A stretch of 29,839 nucleotides of DNA, taken from a virus. A program made the position numbers and the translations under genes. The notes under the pieces are model-generated. The model was not told the DNA's origin. It did no database searches and worked only from the letters and a program-made list of their open reading frames with translations. The stretch covers positions 1-29,839 of the IMG/VR virus record IMGVR_UViG_3300050821_002185; one strand, 5' to 3'. This document shows, in pieces, positions 20,312 through 27,880 of the stretch. Position 1 is the first letter of the stretch. Each line of letters opens with the position of its first letter.

Positions 20312-20880
20312 TATGCGACCACCAACGGGTCTTTATATCCTTGGGCGATTTTCTTCAACATGATTTTATTAATCTCAGAAATACTATACGGCGTAAAATT
20401 ATTCCCGTCAACGCCGACATCGAGGCTCAAACCATACGCGGGCAATTGATTGTGACTGTGCCCGAAAAGATGATAAGAACCTTTGTGAGAACTCGGCCAA
20501 ACGCGGTGAGCATAATGACTCATGAATATCTTCGGAGCACCGTCTTGACGGATTAATAGAACATCGGCAGTTCGTTCGAACGAGAGTAAATATTTATCCA
20601 TCTTCTCGGCAGTTCCATCATGATTGCCCCAAACAAGAATATGCCGACCGTTTAATCGTGCCAGTATTTTGTCGGCGTCTTCGACGGAGACAGAATCCCA
20701 AAAGATGTCTCCGAGATGATAAGTCAATCCATTAGATGGAACTTTCGCGTTAAAGTTCGCGATCAAAGTTTCGGTCATGTGATTGACATCGGAGAACGGA
20801 CGATTGCAATACTCTATGATCCGCCTATGCCCGTAGTGCTCATCGGCAGTAAAGTAGATAGGTTGATTAATTTGACTCAT
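20311..20880 (-). CDS. Second calcineurin-like phosphoesterase
   Basis: The 189-residue protein has IYFTADEHYGHRRIIEYCNRPF (8-29, D-x-H), YHLGDIFW (about 54-61), LVWGNHDG (about 82-89), MSHYAHRVWP (about 119-128) and HLFGHSHNQ (about 136-144). D-E-H-(Y/F)-G-H with G-N-H-D and G-H-S-H is the compact subgroup common in phages and small bacterial operons. Substrate unknown. The start overlaps the upstream stop (ATGA). Confidence 0.9.
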   Translation of the reverse strand: MSQINQPIYFTADEHYGHRRIIEYCNRPFSDVNHMTETLIANFNAKVPSNGLTYHLGDIFWDSVSVEDADKILARLNGRHILVWGNHDGTAEKMDKYLLSFERTADVLLIRQDGAPKIFMSHYAHRVWPSSHKGSYHLFGHSHNQLPAYGLSLDVGVDGNNFTPYSISEINKIMLKKIAQGYKDPLVVA

Positions 20881-21047
20881 CGTTTGTCAGTCGAAACCGG
20901 AATCCGGCCCTCGACAGCCTCTTGACATCGTTGCGAACAATATTCATTCGTCTTCTCGGCGGTTGATAAAGTGAAATATGACATCGTTCCGCCGGATAGA
21001 CATTTCGAATTCAAACATAGTTTTTCTTTTGCGTAATGCTGATTCAT
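20877..21047 (-). CDS. Small treble-clef-like zinc protein (56 aa)
   Basis: ATG 21047 overlaps the upstream stop (ATGA). The 56-residue product has CLNSKC (about 11-16) and YCSQRC (about 36-41), a C-x4-C...C-x3-C arrangement around a short beta segment, followed by a helix (QEAVEGRI). A zinc-binding treble-clef fold is likely. Role unknown. Confidence 0.65.
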   Translation of the reverse strand: MNQHYAKEKLCLNSKCLSGGTMSYFTLSTAEKTNEYCSQRCQEAVEGRIPVSTDKR

Positions 21048-21271
21048 TTCTTTTCTCCGGTCTTCGAAGTTGAAAACCAACCGATAACAAAGTTAAGAAC
21101 AAGCGCACGCCAAAAGTTTAACTTCGCGACTCCGAAGATCGTCGTCAATAGCGAAATCGAGAAAAGATAATTAACTGCCCACATTGTCGGAAACGCGAGC
21201 AGAAGTGCGAGTCCGAATACAAGAACTAATACGCCAATTACTGCAACAACTCCCGCCAAAAAATCAGTCAT
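21044..21271 (-). CDS. Membrane protein (75 aa)
   Basis: ATG 21271 follows AGGAGA. The product has two or three hydrophobic helices (about 5-29 AGVVAVIGVLVLVFGLALLLAF, and 31-47, with 52-66 less hydrophobic) and a basic cytosolic tail ending KTGEKK. Small membrane proteins like this are frequent in phage early operons. Function unknown. Confidence 0.7.
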   Translation of the reverse strand: MTDFLAGVVAVIGVLVLVFGLALLLAFPTMWAVNYLFSISLLTTIFGVAKLNFWRALVLNFVIGWFSTSKTGEKK

Positions 21272-21334
21272 AAAATTCTCCTAATAAATTAAATGCCGCT
21301 ATTATTTAATAAGGAAGCGGCCAACCTCATGCGA

Positions 21335-21475
21335 TTAAAGCCCTGCGGCCATCGCAAACGTCTTCGGCTTTTCAGTCGTAGCGTTTATGGTTTCTGTGTC
21401 CTTAACGCGGCCACAGCATTCGTGTCCATCCATTATCATTTCATCATCGCCATCGATAACCAGTATCAGGCCCAT
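21335..21475 (-). CDS. Possible small protein (46 aa)
   Basis: ATG 21475 opens a 46-residue frame with credible composition: MGLILVIDGDDEMIMDGHEC, then CGRVKDTETINATTEKPKTF. The ribosome site is weak (GAGAAAAAG, rather distant) and no overlap with a neighbour supports it. It lies within an otherwise gene-free stretch of about 360 bases. Confidence 0.4.
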   Translation of the reverse strand: MGLILVIDGDDEMIMDGHECCGRVKDTETINATTEKPKTFAMAAGL

Positions 21476-21562
21476 CAAAGCAGCTTTTTCTCGAAACCGA
21501 TATTCTTTCGCCCTTACTATAGGTATTCAGGGTGGGACTTACATCGATACGCAAAGCCACTT

Positions 21563-21600
21563 TGGTGGACCTGCCCGGATTCGAACCGGGGTGTGACAAC
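21563..21600 (-). other. 3' half of a tRNA gene (possible attachment core)
   Basis: The minus strand carries a perfect tRNA T-arm (CCCGG-TTCGAAT-CCGGG), the 3' acceptor strand CAGGTCC, discriminator A and encoded CCA. A matching 5' acceptor strand (GGACCTG), D-arm and anticodon arm are absent at the expected distance. Phage attP sites often hold just the 3' half of a host tRNA gene, and a tyrosine recombinase lies 5.5 kb away. It could also be a tRNA remnant. Confidence 0.55.
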
Positions 21601-21634
21601 GGAAATAACAACTTCATCTGAACAAATTTACAAA

Positions 21635-21928
21635 TTAAAACTCTAGACTTTCTTTGACATCTGCAATTGCTTCGGAATATCCGTCATCGAATGCGTCACT
21701 GTATTGTTCAAAAGCAAAGTCGTCTTCGGTTAGTTCTACTCCGCAATCAGTACAAGTTTCAGGCTCCGGTTCCGGGTCTGCTTTAGTATATTCTTGCGTA
21801 TTGACTGTATTACCGACTTGACCTTGCGCAAATTGCGAATTAATCTGACTGTCACGCAAACCGTCTTCATAACCTTCTGATCGTGCGCCCCACAACAAGT
21901 TATTCAAATCTGCTACTGTAATATTCAT
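21635..21928 (-). CDS. Hypothetical acidic protein with CxxC (97 aa)
   Basis: I chose ATG 21928 (MNITVADLNNLLWGARSEGY) after AAAGGA; a GTG at 21961 would lie in the upstream hairpin. The protein is acidic, with a helix (GYEDGLRDSQINSQFAQ), a PEPEPE linker, TCTDCGVEL (a CxxC pair) and a Phe/Asp-rich C-terminus ending KESLEF. No family recognised. Confidence 0.65.
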   Translation of the reverse strand: MNITVADLNNLLWGARSEGYEDGLRDSQINSQFAQGQVGNTVNTQEYTKADPEPEPETCTDCGVELTEDDFAFEQYSDAFDDGYSEAIADVKESLEF

Positions 21929-21957
21929 ATTGTCCTTTCGTTCTATTATCTTAGGGC

Positions 21958-21977
21958 GCACGGTCTTTCGACCGTGC
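21958..21977 (-). other. Intercistronic hairpin with GNRA loop
   Basis: On the minus strand GCACGGTC-GAAA-GACCGTGC forms an 8-bp stem closed by a GAAA tetraloop. A smaller stem TCGAG/CTCGA lies just before it. There is no U-tract, so it is more likely an mRNA stability or processing element than a terminator. Confidence 0.5.
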
Positions 21978-22009
21978 CGCCTCCACCATCGAGTTTACGT
22001 CTCGAAACG

Positions 22010-22531
22010 CTACTTAATCCGAAGTGAATACTCGAAGTCAAGCCATTCGTCACGGTCTGCGTAATTCGCAGCCGAGACTTGCTCAACAAAGATTACTTCG
22101 CGAGAGTTGACGATAATATAACGCGACCGCTTTGAAAGATTTACGTCTTCGTACATAAAATTACGAAACGTATAAGTAAACGGATGTCCTTCCCAAACAT
22201 TGTGTGCCGTATTTGCGGTATCGACAGTTCCGCCCGTTCGGTCGTCATTTGCATAAAAATCCGATGACGTATAATCGACCGCGATATCGTGATCGACAGT
22301 ACGAACAGCAATTAGCTGCGCAACTGTTCCATTATTCGATGTATAAATAACATCAGAACTCGTCGTATTTGTTTGTGTACGAACAGCAACCGCGCCGTTA
22401 AACGTTGCTGAGAAAGTTGCGACAGAATACGGCGTATTAGCCTTTCCTGTGTTCGGACTTGTTGGATACTGCGCGACAGCCGCGACCGACATCATCACAG
22501 CCAAAATAATAGTCATAAAAACATTCTTCAT
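22010..22531 (-). CDS. Exported protein with signal peptide
   Basis: ATG 22531 follows GAGGAG. The 173-residue protein begins with a classic Sec signal: MKN, the hydrophobic core VFMTIILAVMMSVAAV, then A-V-A before Gln21. The mature part is Thr/Ser/Asn-rich and beta-like (TFSATFNGAVAVRTQTN, ...SRYIIVNSREVIFVEQVSAANY). An envelope or secreted location is likely. It is unusual among replication genes and may alter the host surface. No family recognised. Confidence 0.7.
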   Translation of the reverse strand: MKNVFMTIILAVMMSVAAVAQYPTSPNTGKANTPYSVATFSATFNGAVAVRTQTNTTSSDVIYTSNNGTVAQLIAVRTVDHDIAVDYTSSDFYANDDRTGGTVDTANTAHNVWEGHPFTYTFRNFMYEDVNLSKRSRYIIVNSREVIFVEQVSAANYADRDEWLDFEYSLRIK

Positions 22532-22554
22532 GTTTAATCTCCTCGATTTAAAGT

Positions 22555-22743
22555 TTACTTCTTTTCTTTCTTGTTGTCAAGTTCTTTTTCAATAAACGTA
22601 TGATAAAAAACTGCGTGTAAGTGCCATCCGGCGCAAAGTCCAGTAACTAACTTTCTTGTCTTAGACTTACAGTCGAACGCTTCGGCGATTGCAAGTCCAG
22701 CGAGAACAGCGTGAGTCAGTGCCTTCAAATCTTTTTCTCGCAT
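22555..22743 (-). CDS. Small hypothetical protein (62 aa)
   Basis: ATG 22743 overlaps the upstream stop (TAATG). The product is helical with a moderately hydrophobic centre (HAVLAGLAIAEAF, TGLCAGWHLHAVFYHTF) and a Lys-rich C-terminus. It may associate with membrane. No family recognised. Confidence 0.6.
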   Translation of the reverse strand: MREKDLKALTHAVLAGLAIAEAFDCKSKTRKLVTGLCAGWHLHAVFYHTFIEKELDNKKEKK

Positions 22744-22994
22744 TACTTCTTCAGCTTAACTGGAATATTCAATTGTTTGAGAACATCTTGAAGCAATTCA
22801 AGTCGGATTTGAAGATCGCGGTTATTTTCATGCAACGCAACTCTCACACTATTTGCATCTGCGAGTTGAACTTTTAGATTATCAACTTGTGTTTGCGCAG
22901 CGGCAGAATCTCTATAAGCATCGCGCCAATTTTTATAATATGCATCAGAATAAGCTTTCAATTCTTTAATTTTCTTTGCTTTCTTCCCGAACAT
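22743..22994 (-). CDS. Coiled-coil protein downstream of polymerase (83 aa)
   Basis: ATG 22994 lies three bases after the polymerase stop and behind GGAAGGGG. The protein is highly charged and helical (MFGKKAKKIKELKAYSDAYY, then VDNLKVQLADANSVRVALHE with a heptad pattern). Direct coupling to the polymerase gene suggests co-expression. No family recognised. Confidence 0.65.
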   Translation of the reverse strand: MFGKKAKKIKELKAYSDAYYKNWRDAYRDSAAAQTQVDNLKVQLADANSVRVALHENNRDLQIRLELLQDVLKQLNIPVKLKK

Positions 22995-22996
22995 AA

Positions 22997-24940
22997 TCAC
23001 CCCTTCCTATAAATCTTGCCTTCGTAGCCTTCAACAGCTAACGGAATGTCTTGCCCCCATTGCGGAGCTAATGTCATACTATACTCAAAGTCTTCGTATG
23101 TCAAGTGCGAAATTTCAGGAACTTCTGCAACAAGTTCATCGTGTACATGTAAAACAATTTCAAACCCGGCTTCAGTCGCGTTCATCATTCCGTTGACAAG
23201 AAGATCGCGAGCAATCGCTTGAACAACGTTCTCAACTAACGAAGACCCGCGAGCTTCAATTACACCCCATCCGCCACCTGCGCCTCCGGGACCATAATAC
23301 TTTACGATCTTCTTCATGTACATATCGACATCAATAAACGGCTTGTCGTAATGAAGTGCGCGACCGCTCGGTAATACGATATGTAACATGTTCGGATCAC
23401 GACCATCGATTCGTAACGGCCCGAGTTGATATTGTTCTTTAAATGTCACGGCGCGAACTGCCGCGTTTCCGAGTGCTTTCCAATAATCAGGAACTTCCGG
23501 ATATGCTTCGCGCCACGCGTATACAAGTTCTTTCGCTTGGTCTTCGGTGATCTTCTGACCCATTGCTGCGGCGTAAGCGATCAGCCGATTCCAACCCATA
23601 CCGAATCCGCAACCGAGAACCGGAGACTTGCAAAAGTTTCTTTGGGCTTTCGTTACATCTTCGTAAGCAATTTTGTACATCAGCGCTGCAAACGATTTGT
23701 ACGGATCAAGACCTTTCTGAAAAACTTGTAACATTCCGGGACATTGCGCCAACCAAGCGAGTACGCGGTTTTCAATCGAAGAATAATCCGCGACCATAAG
23801 TCGTTTGCCTTCAGGTGCTTGCACGCTCGCCCGCAAAGTTCCGCCGATTGCTTCAATCGGATGAATATTCGCGGGTATATTCGCCGCGTTCATAATCGCT
23901 GTAACAATCGCGTCATAATTTTCAGCGACTTGCTTTGTCGGCTTTAACAGATTATGAAACTGGACTCCTCGACTTGCCCATCGTCCTGTATGCGCCGCGT
24001 GATATGTAAACGCTTCGCACAGCCGTTCGTTGCGCGTTCGATTCTGAATAACGGGAAGTTTCTTAAAGGCTATTCCGCCGAGTAATTGCTTTAACTCAAG
24101 AACATCACGAACGTTTTGACTAAGATTAGTTTCAAGCGCGGCAACAACATGGTTCTTATCAAGACTGTCAAAAGACAAACCTTGCTGATCAAACCACAAC
24201 TTCAACTGTGCGGGTGAATTAGGATTTGCACATCCGGTCAACACTTTCAAGTGTTCAATAATCTCGGCTCGGGCGCTTTCCGCAATCGCTAATGCCTTGC
24301 CGACGAATTCAAGATTAATCGGAATTCCGTGTTGATTAATCTTTTGATCGAGAACCCAAGTTTTGCGCTCGATTTCCGGAAACGGCGCTTTCTTTTCTAG
24401 TTCATGAAAAATCGCCCGTTCAGAGATAGCGTCTTGTTCGCAATATTCATCAAATAGTTTCCATTCTTCAGGATTCGAATTCCAATCTTTAAAGTGCGCC
24501 GGAACTTTCTTTGTCGCCCGAGTCGGCATTGAAAACATCTTAATTAATTTTTTACCGATAGGATTTTTCAAATGTTCTTGTGGAATACCCAACGCTTCGC
24601 CTGCATCTTCAAGCTTACCCGGATACCCAAGATACCGAGCGTAAGCCATAGGGTCAAACCATTCTTCGATCCTAAGCGGTATTTGTAAAACCGCGCTAAT
24701 GATTGAGAATTCAAAGCCAACATTCCAAGCAATTTTTGTAATCAAAGGATTTGTAAGTGCAGAAAGTAACTCTTTCGGCATCGGGCCGAGATGCGGCTCC
24801 CACAAAGAAACCGGGCCGTCATCGAACGCATACGCGAGCATCAGGACCTTTGTATCTGCATGATTCGCATAGACATCCGTGCCGACTTTTTTCAAATCAA
24901 CAGTTGACCGAGTTTCGAGGTCGAGATGCAAAGTTTTCAT
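22997..24940 (-). CDS. Family A DNA polymerase with 3'-5' exonuclease
   Basis: The 647-residue protein has an exonuclease domain (LDLETRS, D7/E9; YCEQD near 166-170 as the third exonuclease motif) and the family A polymerase motifs. Motif A is VADYSSIE (383-390), motif B is RNFCKSPVLGCGFGMGW (434-450) and motif C is LHVHDELVAEV (597-607). Motif B has Phe where most have Tyr in the YG pair. It is the phage replicative polymerase. The start ATG 24940 has no clear Shine-Dalgarno site. Confidence 0.95.
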   Translation of the reverse strand: MKTLHLDLETRSTVDLKKVGTDVYANHADTKVLMLAYAFDDGPVSLWEPHLGPMPKELLSALTNPLITKIAWNVGFEFSIISAVLQIPLRIEEWFDPMAYARYLGYPGKLEDAGEALGIPQEHLKNPIGKKLIKMFSMPTRATKKVPAHFKDWNSNPEEWKLFDEYCEQDAISERAIFHELEKKAPFPEIERKTWVLDQKINQHGIPINLEFVGKALAIAESARAEIIEHLKVLTGCANPNSPAQLKLWFDQQGLSFDSLDKNHVVAALETNLSQNVRDVLELKQLLGGIAFKKLPVIQNRTRNERLCEAFTYHAAHTGRWASRGVQFHNLLKPTKQVAENYDAIVTAIMNAANIPANIHPIEAIGGTLRASVQAPEGKRLMVADYSSIENRVLAWLAQCPGMLQVFQKGLDPYKSFAALMYKIAYEDVTKAQRNFCKSPVLGCGFGMGWNRLIAYAAAMGQKITEDQAKELVYAWREAYPEVPDYWKALGNAAVRAVTFKEQYQLGPLRIDGRDPNMLHIVLPSGRALHYDKPFIDVDMYMKKIVKYYGPGGAGGGWGVIEARGSSLVENVVQAIARDLLVNGMMNATEAGFEIVLHVHDELVAEVPEISHLTYEDFEYSMTLAPQWGQDIPLAVEGYEGKIYRKG

Positions 24941-25075
24941 TTTTTACTAAGTTCTTTCTTTTCAACAAAACGGCCACATTACAGAACATGTACTCCAATA
25001 AGAGTATTATTATATTATGTGTTTAGAGTACATGGTAAGGAGACATTTGTCTCATTATGAGATAATTTATATTTA
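24941..25075 (-). promoter_or_regulatory. Leader region of the polymerase gene
   Basis: The gap holds two small dyads, GAGACA-TT-TGTCTC (25040-25053) and TCTCA-TTA-TGAGA beside it. A possible promoter is TTACCA (25038-25033), 18 bp, TATAAT (25014-25009). GTACTC/GAGTAC arms flank the -10 region. It probably sets separate control of the polymerase after the primase gene. Confidence 0.45.
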
Positions 25076-26488
25076 TCAAAAGTATCTCGTGACAGACATC
25101 AGCTGTGTAAATTTTATACTATCTTGTTCTCGTTTTGCGCGACGAACCGTTCTTTCAGATACTCCGAGCAATGCCGCGCCTTCATAAACATTATCCGGAT
25201 CAGTTTTTAGTACTTGTATAATCTTTTCTGTCTTGGTCAATTTACCTTGTTCGATTAGAATCGGTTGTTGTGATTGTTTCGGCCCTGCGATTTGTTTGCC
25301 GTTTAAAAGTAATATACGCTCATCCCATACGAATATAGGTTTTGTAGATCGTGATTCAACGAAGTTTCTGAATCCGCGCCAGTTGTGAAGATCAGAACAA
25401 TGGGCGTGCTGACAACGGAAGCTATAAGCGCCTGTTGCTGCGACCATCGCGACCGCTTCGAGTTCGCCGCCGTCCATTGTGTGCTCAGATGCATTCGGGC
25501 AAGTACACGGTATAATTACATCATCGCCATTTTGCCTGATTGATTGATAATCAACATCATAGTAATCGAGATATGATTTTAACTTATCGACTTTCTCGCG
25601 GATTTCTTTATCATCGATGACTTCGTCATTGGGATTGAAATGATCGAACTCGCCCGCGATAGAAATATATTCATTTGCGATTTCTGTGATCTGAGATTCA
25701 GTCGCCGAGGTTTTAGAGGCGAAGTGTAGAACTTTGCTTTGTCTATTGGGCCGATCTTCTGTATGCGGACCTTTGTAGACGTGCGTTCCTGCCGCCTTTG
25801 TAATTCGGGCCGCGTTAAACATTCCTTCATCGACCATTGCAGTTCCGAATTGTCCGCGAAAGTTTTGATTGATAGATTTAAGAAATCGTTTGACAAGTAA
25901 AAGATTTTCTGTTGTATTAAGAAGATCGATTCGAACGTAAATGTGATGGCCGTTGCCAGAGTTTGTCAAAGCAGTTTTTGGAAAACCGCGAGATGTCAGA
26001 TAAGCGCGAATTTCCATCGCCATATCAAGGGTATCACGATGTTCTTGATCAGAACTATTTGTACCTGCGGGTTGTCCGGCGTCGATGTCGATTAATATCC
26101 AACGACGTAAAGAAATATCTTCATCTTCGGACATCCGCATCGAATAATGCGTCTTACCTGATTCCCACGCGATACTCTTTTTCATGCGCGGTTCTAGCGG
26201 CTGTTGCGACAATTGCAATTCTTCGCGCAGTGTTGCACTTCCAATATAAGCTTGATTGTTTACACCTTGCCAATCGCGCTTAACCGGATTCATTGTGACG
26301 TAAACGGTTTGTTTCTTTTTTGTATTTATGTATTCTATCGCTTCGGCCAACCGATCAAGATCATCGAAGAATCCGGATGTTGTAGAAGAATATTCGACTT
26401 CGTGCTTACGCGGAACGCGCAATTCGACAACGTCTCCGGGTTCGAAGAGAAGGTCTAATCCTTTTCGTATTTCAGTTAAATTGTCCAT
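25076..26488 (-). CDS. Archaeo-eukaryotic-type primase (PrimPol-like)
   Basis: The 470-residue protein (from MDNLTEIRKGLDLLFEPGDV) has the AEP catalytic core: WILIDIDAG (about 130-138, metal-binding D-x-D) and TNSGNGHHIYVRID (about 175-188, S-G-x-G-x-H). A zinc-binding region CTCPNASEH...CQHAHC lies near 310-360, and the C-terminal helix-turn-helix is VYEGAALLGVSERTVRRAKR. It makes primers for the adjacent polymerase. A longer start at 26518 lies inside the loop of an inverted repeat; neither start has a ribosome site. Confidence 0.85.
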   Translation of the reverse strand: MDNLTEIRKGLDLLFEPGDVVELRVPRKHEVEYSSTTSGFFDDLDRLAEAIEYINTKKKQTVYVTMNPVKRDWQGVNNQAYIGSATLREELQLSQQPLEPRMKKSIAWESGKTHYSMRMSEDEDISLRRWILIDIDAGQPAGTNSSDQEHRDTLDMAMEIRAYLTSRGFPKTALTNSGNGHHIYVRIDLLNTTENLLLVKRFLKSINQNFRGQFGTAMVDEGMFNAARITKAAGTHVYKGPHTEDRPNRQSKVLHFASKTSATESQITEIANEYISIAGEFDHFNPNDEVIDDKEIREKVDKLKSYLDYYDVDYQSIRQNGDDVIIPCTCPNASEHTMDGGELEAVAMVAATGAYSFRCQHAHCSDLHNWRGFRNFVESRSTKPIFVWDERILLLNGKQIAGPKQSQQPILIEQGKLTKTEKIIQVLKTDPDNVYEGAALLGVSERTVRRAKREQDSIKFTQLMSVTRYF

Positions 26489-26497
26489 GATAAAAAT

Positions 26498-26576
26498 ATT
26501 GTACGGCGCATATTCCATGCTTTTATAGGCAGTGCTAATTTATTGGTCGTTTACCATGAAACCCGCGCCGTACAAT
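26498..26576. repeat. 12-bp perfect inverted repeat around primase start
   Basis: ATTGTACGGCGC (26498-26509) and its exact inverse complement GCGCCGTACAAT (26565-26576) enclose 55 bases. In the minus-strand RNA this stem places the upstream start ATG 26518 in the loop and is followed by ATTTTTATC, a short U-rich run. It could be a weak terminator/attenuator or a translation switch between the ssDNA-binding-like gene and the primase. Confidence 0.6.
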
Positions 26577-26580
26577 CTTG

Positions 26581-27024
26581 TTAGATTTCCTCTGCCATCT
26601 TTGCCGCAGCAACAGACGACTTACGAATACGCGAAGCTGAATCGACGTTCGCATAAGTTCGGTCGCCGTTCTTGTTGTGAACGATGTTGACGTTGATCCT
26701 CATTCCGGCGATTTCAGAAATATCGAGCGACGGCTGATCGGTATTAACGCCGAGTGAACGGAGTCTCATTCCGAGTCGGGTCTTCTTGCCGAAAGACGCA
26801 GTAAATGTTTCGAATACGAGCATCGGACTTCCGTCTGCGCCGTTCTCGTCTTCGATGCGGTAAGTGATACGAACCTTGCGTTGTTCGCCGTACAGTTCAG
26901 ATTTGATCATTCCCAAATCTTCGACAGAGAGGATGGTTGCGACGTGCAAACCAACTTCAGGAAGTTCGTAAACTTTTGCTTCGATTACAACAGGTGCTTG
27001 CACCTTAGTAGCTGTTTGAGTCAT
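26581..27024 (-). CDS. Probable ssDNA-binding/replication protein
   Basis: The 147-residue protein reads LPEVGLHVATILSVEDLGMIKSELYGEQRKVRITYRIEDENGADGSPMLVFETFTASFGKKTRL and later GMRINVNIVHNKNGDRTYANVDSA. This beta-barrel-like pattern, directly upstream of primase and polymerase genes, is common in phages and is usually suspected to be an OB-fold ssDNA-binding protein. The C-terminus (KMAEEI) is not the SSB tip; that tip instead sits on the protein at 4624-4896. The start follows AGGAAAA. Confidence 0.6.
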   Translation of the reverse strand: MTQTATKVQAPVVIEAKVYELPEVGLHVATILSVEDLGMIKSELYGEQRKVRITYRIEDENGADGSPMLVFETFTASFGKKTRLGMRLRSLGVNTDQPSLDISEIAGMRINVNIVHNKNGDRTYANVDSASRIRKSSVAAAKMAEEI

Positions 27025-27156
27025 TTGTTTTCCTAGTTTACATCAATGCCGAGCGCCAAGAACGGCCCCGAACGGTGTGTGATGGGCCGGGTTTGCTTTT
27101 ATGTCTGCCTTATCAGCCTTTTGCATCGGGCGACAATCCGATTTCAACGCATCACA
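27025..27156 (-). other. Long structured leader with possible upstream ORF
   Basis: From the promoter at 27163-27191 the leader would be about 130 bases. It contains a GC-rich hairpin CGGCCC/GGGCCG (about 27058-27088). It also holds a 27-codon frame (27043-27126, MQKADKADIKANPAHH...) without a good ribosome site. Attenuation or leader-peptide control is possible. Confidence 0.35.
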
Positions 27157-27162
27157 ATTATA

Positions 27163-27191
27163 ATAATATCAACATAAAAGCAAGATGTCAA
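27163..27191 (-). promoter_or_regulatory. Promoter of the replication operon
   Basis: Minus-strand TTGACA (27191-27186), 17 bp, TATTAT (27168-27163). It begins four bases after the Mom-like stop codon. It has no GTACAAA palindrome. Confidence 0.75.
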
Positions 27192-27194
27192 GTG

Positions 27195-27860
27195 TTATTT
27201 TGTTTTAATATAAGGCTGAAGCGGGTACTTCAATAGCGGCGTCAGTTCCGGTCGAAGAACATATACATAGCGATGTTTTGATTCTCTCGGCAGCGTTTCG
27301 ATTGTCAGCCCCAAAGCTTTCAGTTTTGGTATAGACGATGTTCCGTAGCGATTTACACACATACGTGGATGAACGTCAATCCCATTTACGAAGATTCTCG
27401 GGCGTGCAGGCTTTTGTAAACCTGTGTAAAGCCAATTGCCAGCGCGATAAATTCCACCAGAATGCCCATGTACAGGATCAGCAAATGAGAGAACTGCCAG
27501 CAAGTCCGTATTCTTTTTAAGCCAGCGAAGACACCAGCCTACGAATTGACTTTCGCTATTTTTTGGAACTTCATCTAACAGAACAAGGCGCATTAGTTCT
27601 CGATACTTAGAAGTGTCATCGTGCCCGGACAACACGCAAGAGGCTTTGGGATTACCAGCCATATAGCCGAATAAGCACACGCCCGCTAATTCGCCGTTGT
27701 ATTCTAGTTTGAAGCTGAAGTCTATCCCGCCCGGATGCGTCTTGGAATAGTGGTTTGTTTTCACGAACTTAGAGACTTCTTTAAGTGAACAAACGGAAAA
27801 ATGGAGCGGAAGGGTCGATTTCGAATCGCCATCTTGCGATTGGGTCGCTTGTTCTACCAT
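27195..27860 (-). CDS. Mom-like DNA adenine modification protein
   Basis: The 221-residue protein resembles phage Mu Mom and relatives, GNAT-fold enzymes that hypermodify adenine and block restriction. Visible features: VKTNHYSKTHPGG (about 33-45), GELAGVCLFGYMAG (about 56-69), YRELMRLVLLDEVPKNSESQFVGWCLRWLKK (about 85-115) and LSFADPVHGHSGGIYRAGNWLYTG (about 124-147), followed by a basic C-terminus. The first 20 or so residues are not part of the family; they are translated from a tRNA-Gly-like sequence. ATG 27860 is the only credible start. It ends against the replication promoter. Confidence 0.75.
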   Translation of the reverse strand: MVEQATQSQDGDSKSTLPLHFSVCSLKEVSKFVKTNHYSKTHPGGIDFSFKLEYNGELAGVCLFGYMAGNPKASCVLSGHDDTSKYRELMRLVLLDEVPKNSESQFVGWCLRWLKKNTDLLAVLSFADPVHGHSGGIYRAGNWLYTGLQKPARPRIFVNGIDVHPRMCVNRYGTSSIPKLKALGLTIETLPRESKHRYVYVLRPELTPLLKYPLQPYIKTK

Positions 27861-27874
27861 TGAACTACCTCCGC
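27802..27874 (-). tRNA. Degenerate tRNA-Gly-like sequence forming a gene start
   Basis: The 73 bases carry a tRNA-Gly skeleton: acceptor GCGGAGG / CTTCCGC (one G-U), TA, D-stem GTTC/GAAC with loop AATGGTA, T-loop TTCGAAA, and 3' TCCA. The anticodon arm pairs GCGA/TCGC but leaves only CCCAA as loop, two bases short of the seven expected for a CCC anticodon, and the T-stem has a bulge. A working tRNA is therefore unlikely. Its GGAGG and D-loop ATG serve as ribosome site and start codon of the Mom-like gene. Confidence 0.7.
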
Positions 27875-27880
27875 ATTCTT

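Noticed and set aside
21563-22010. A tmRNA or complete tRNA on the minus strand
   Set aside because: The 3' end fits, but no GGACCTG 5' acceptor, D-arm or tmRNA-like 5' segment is found upstream, and genes occupy that space.
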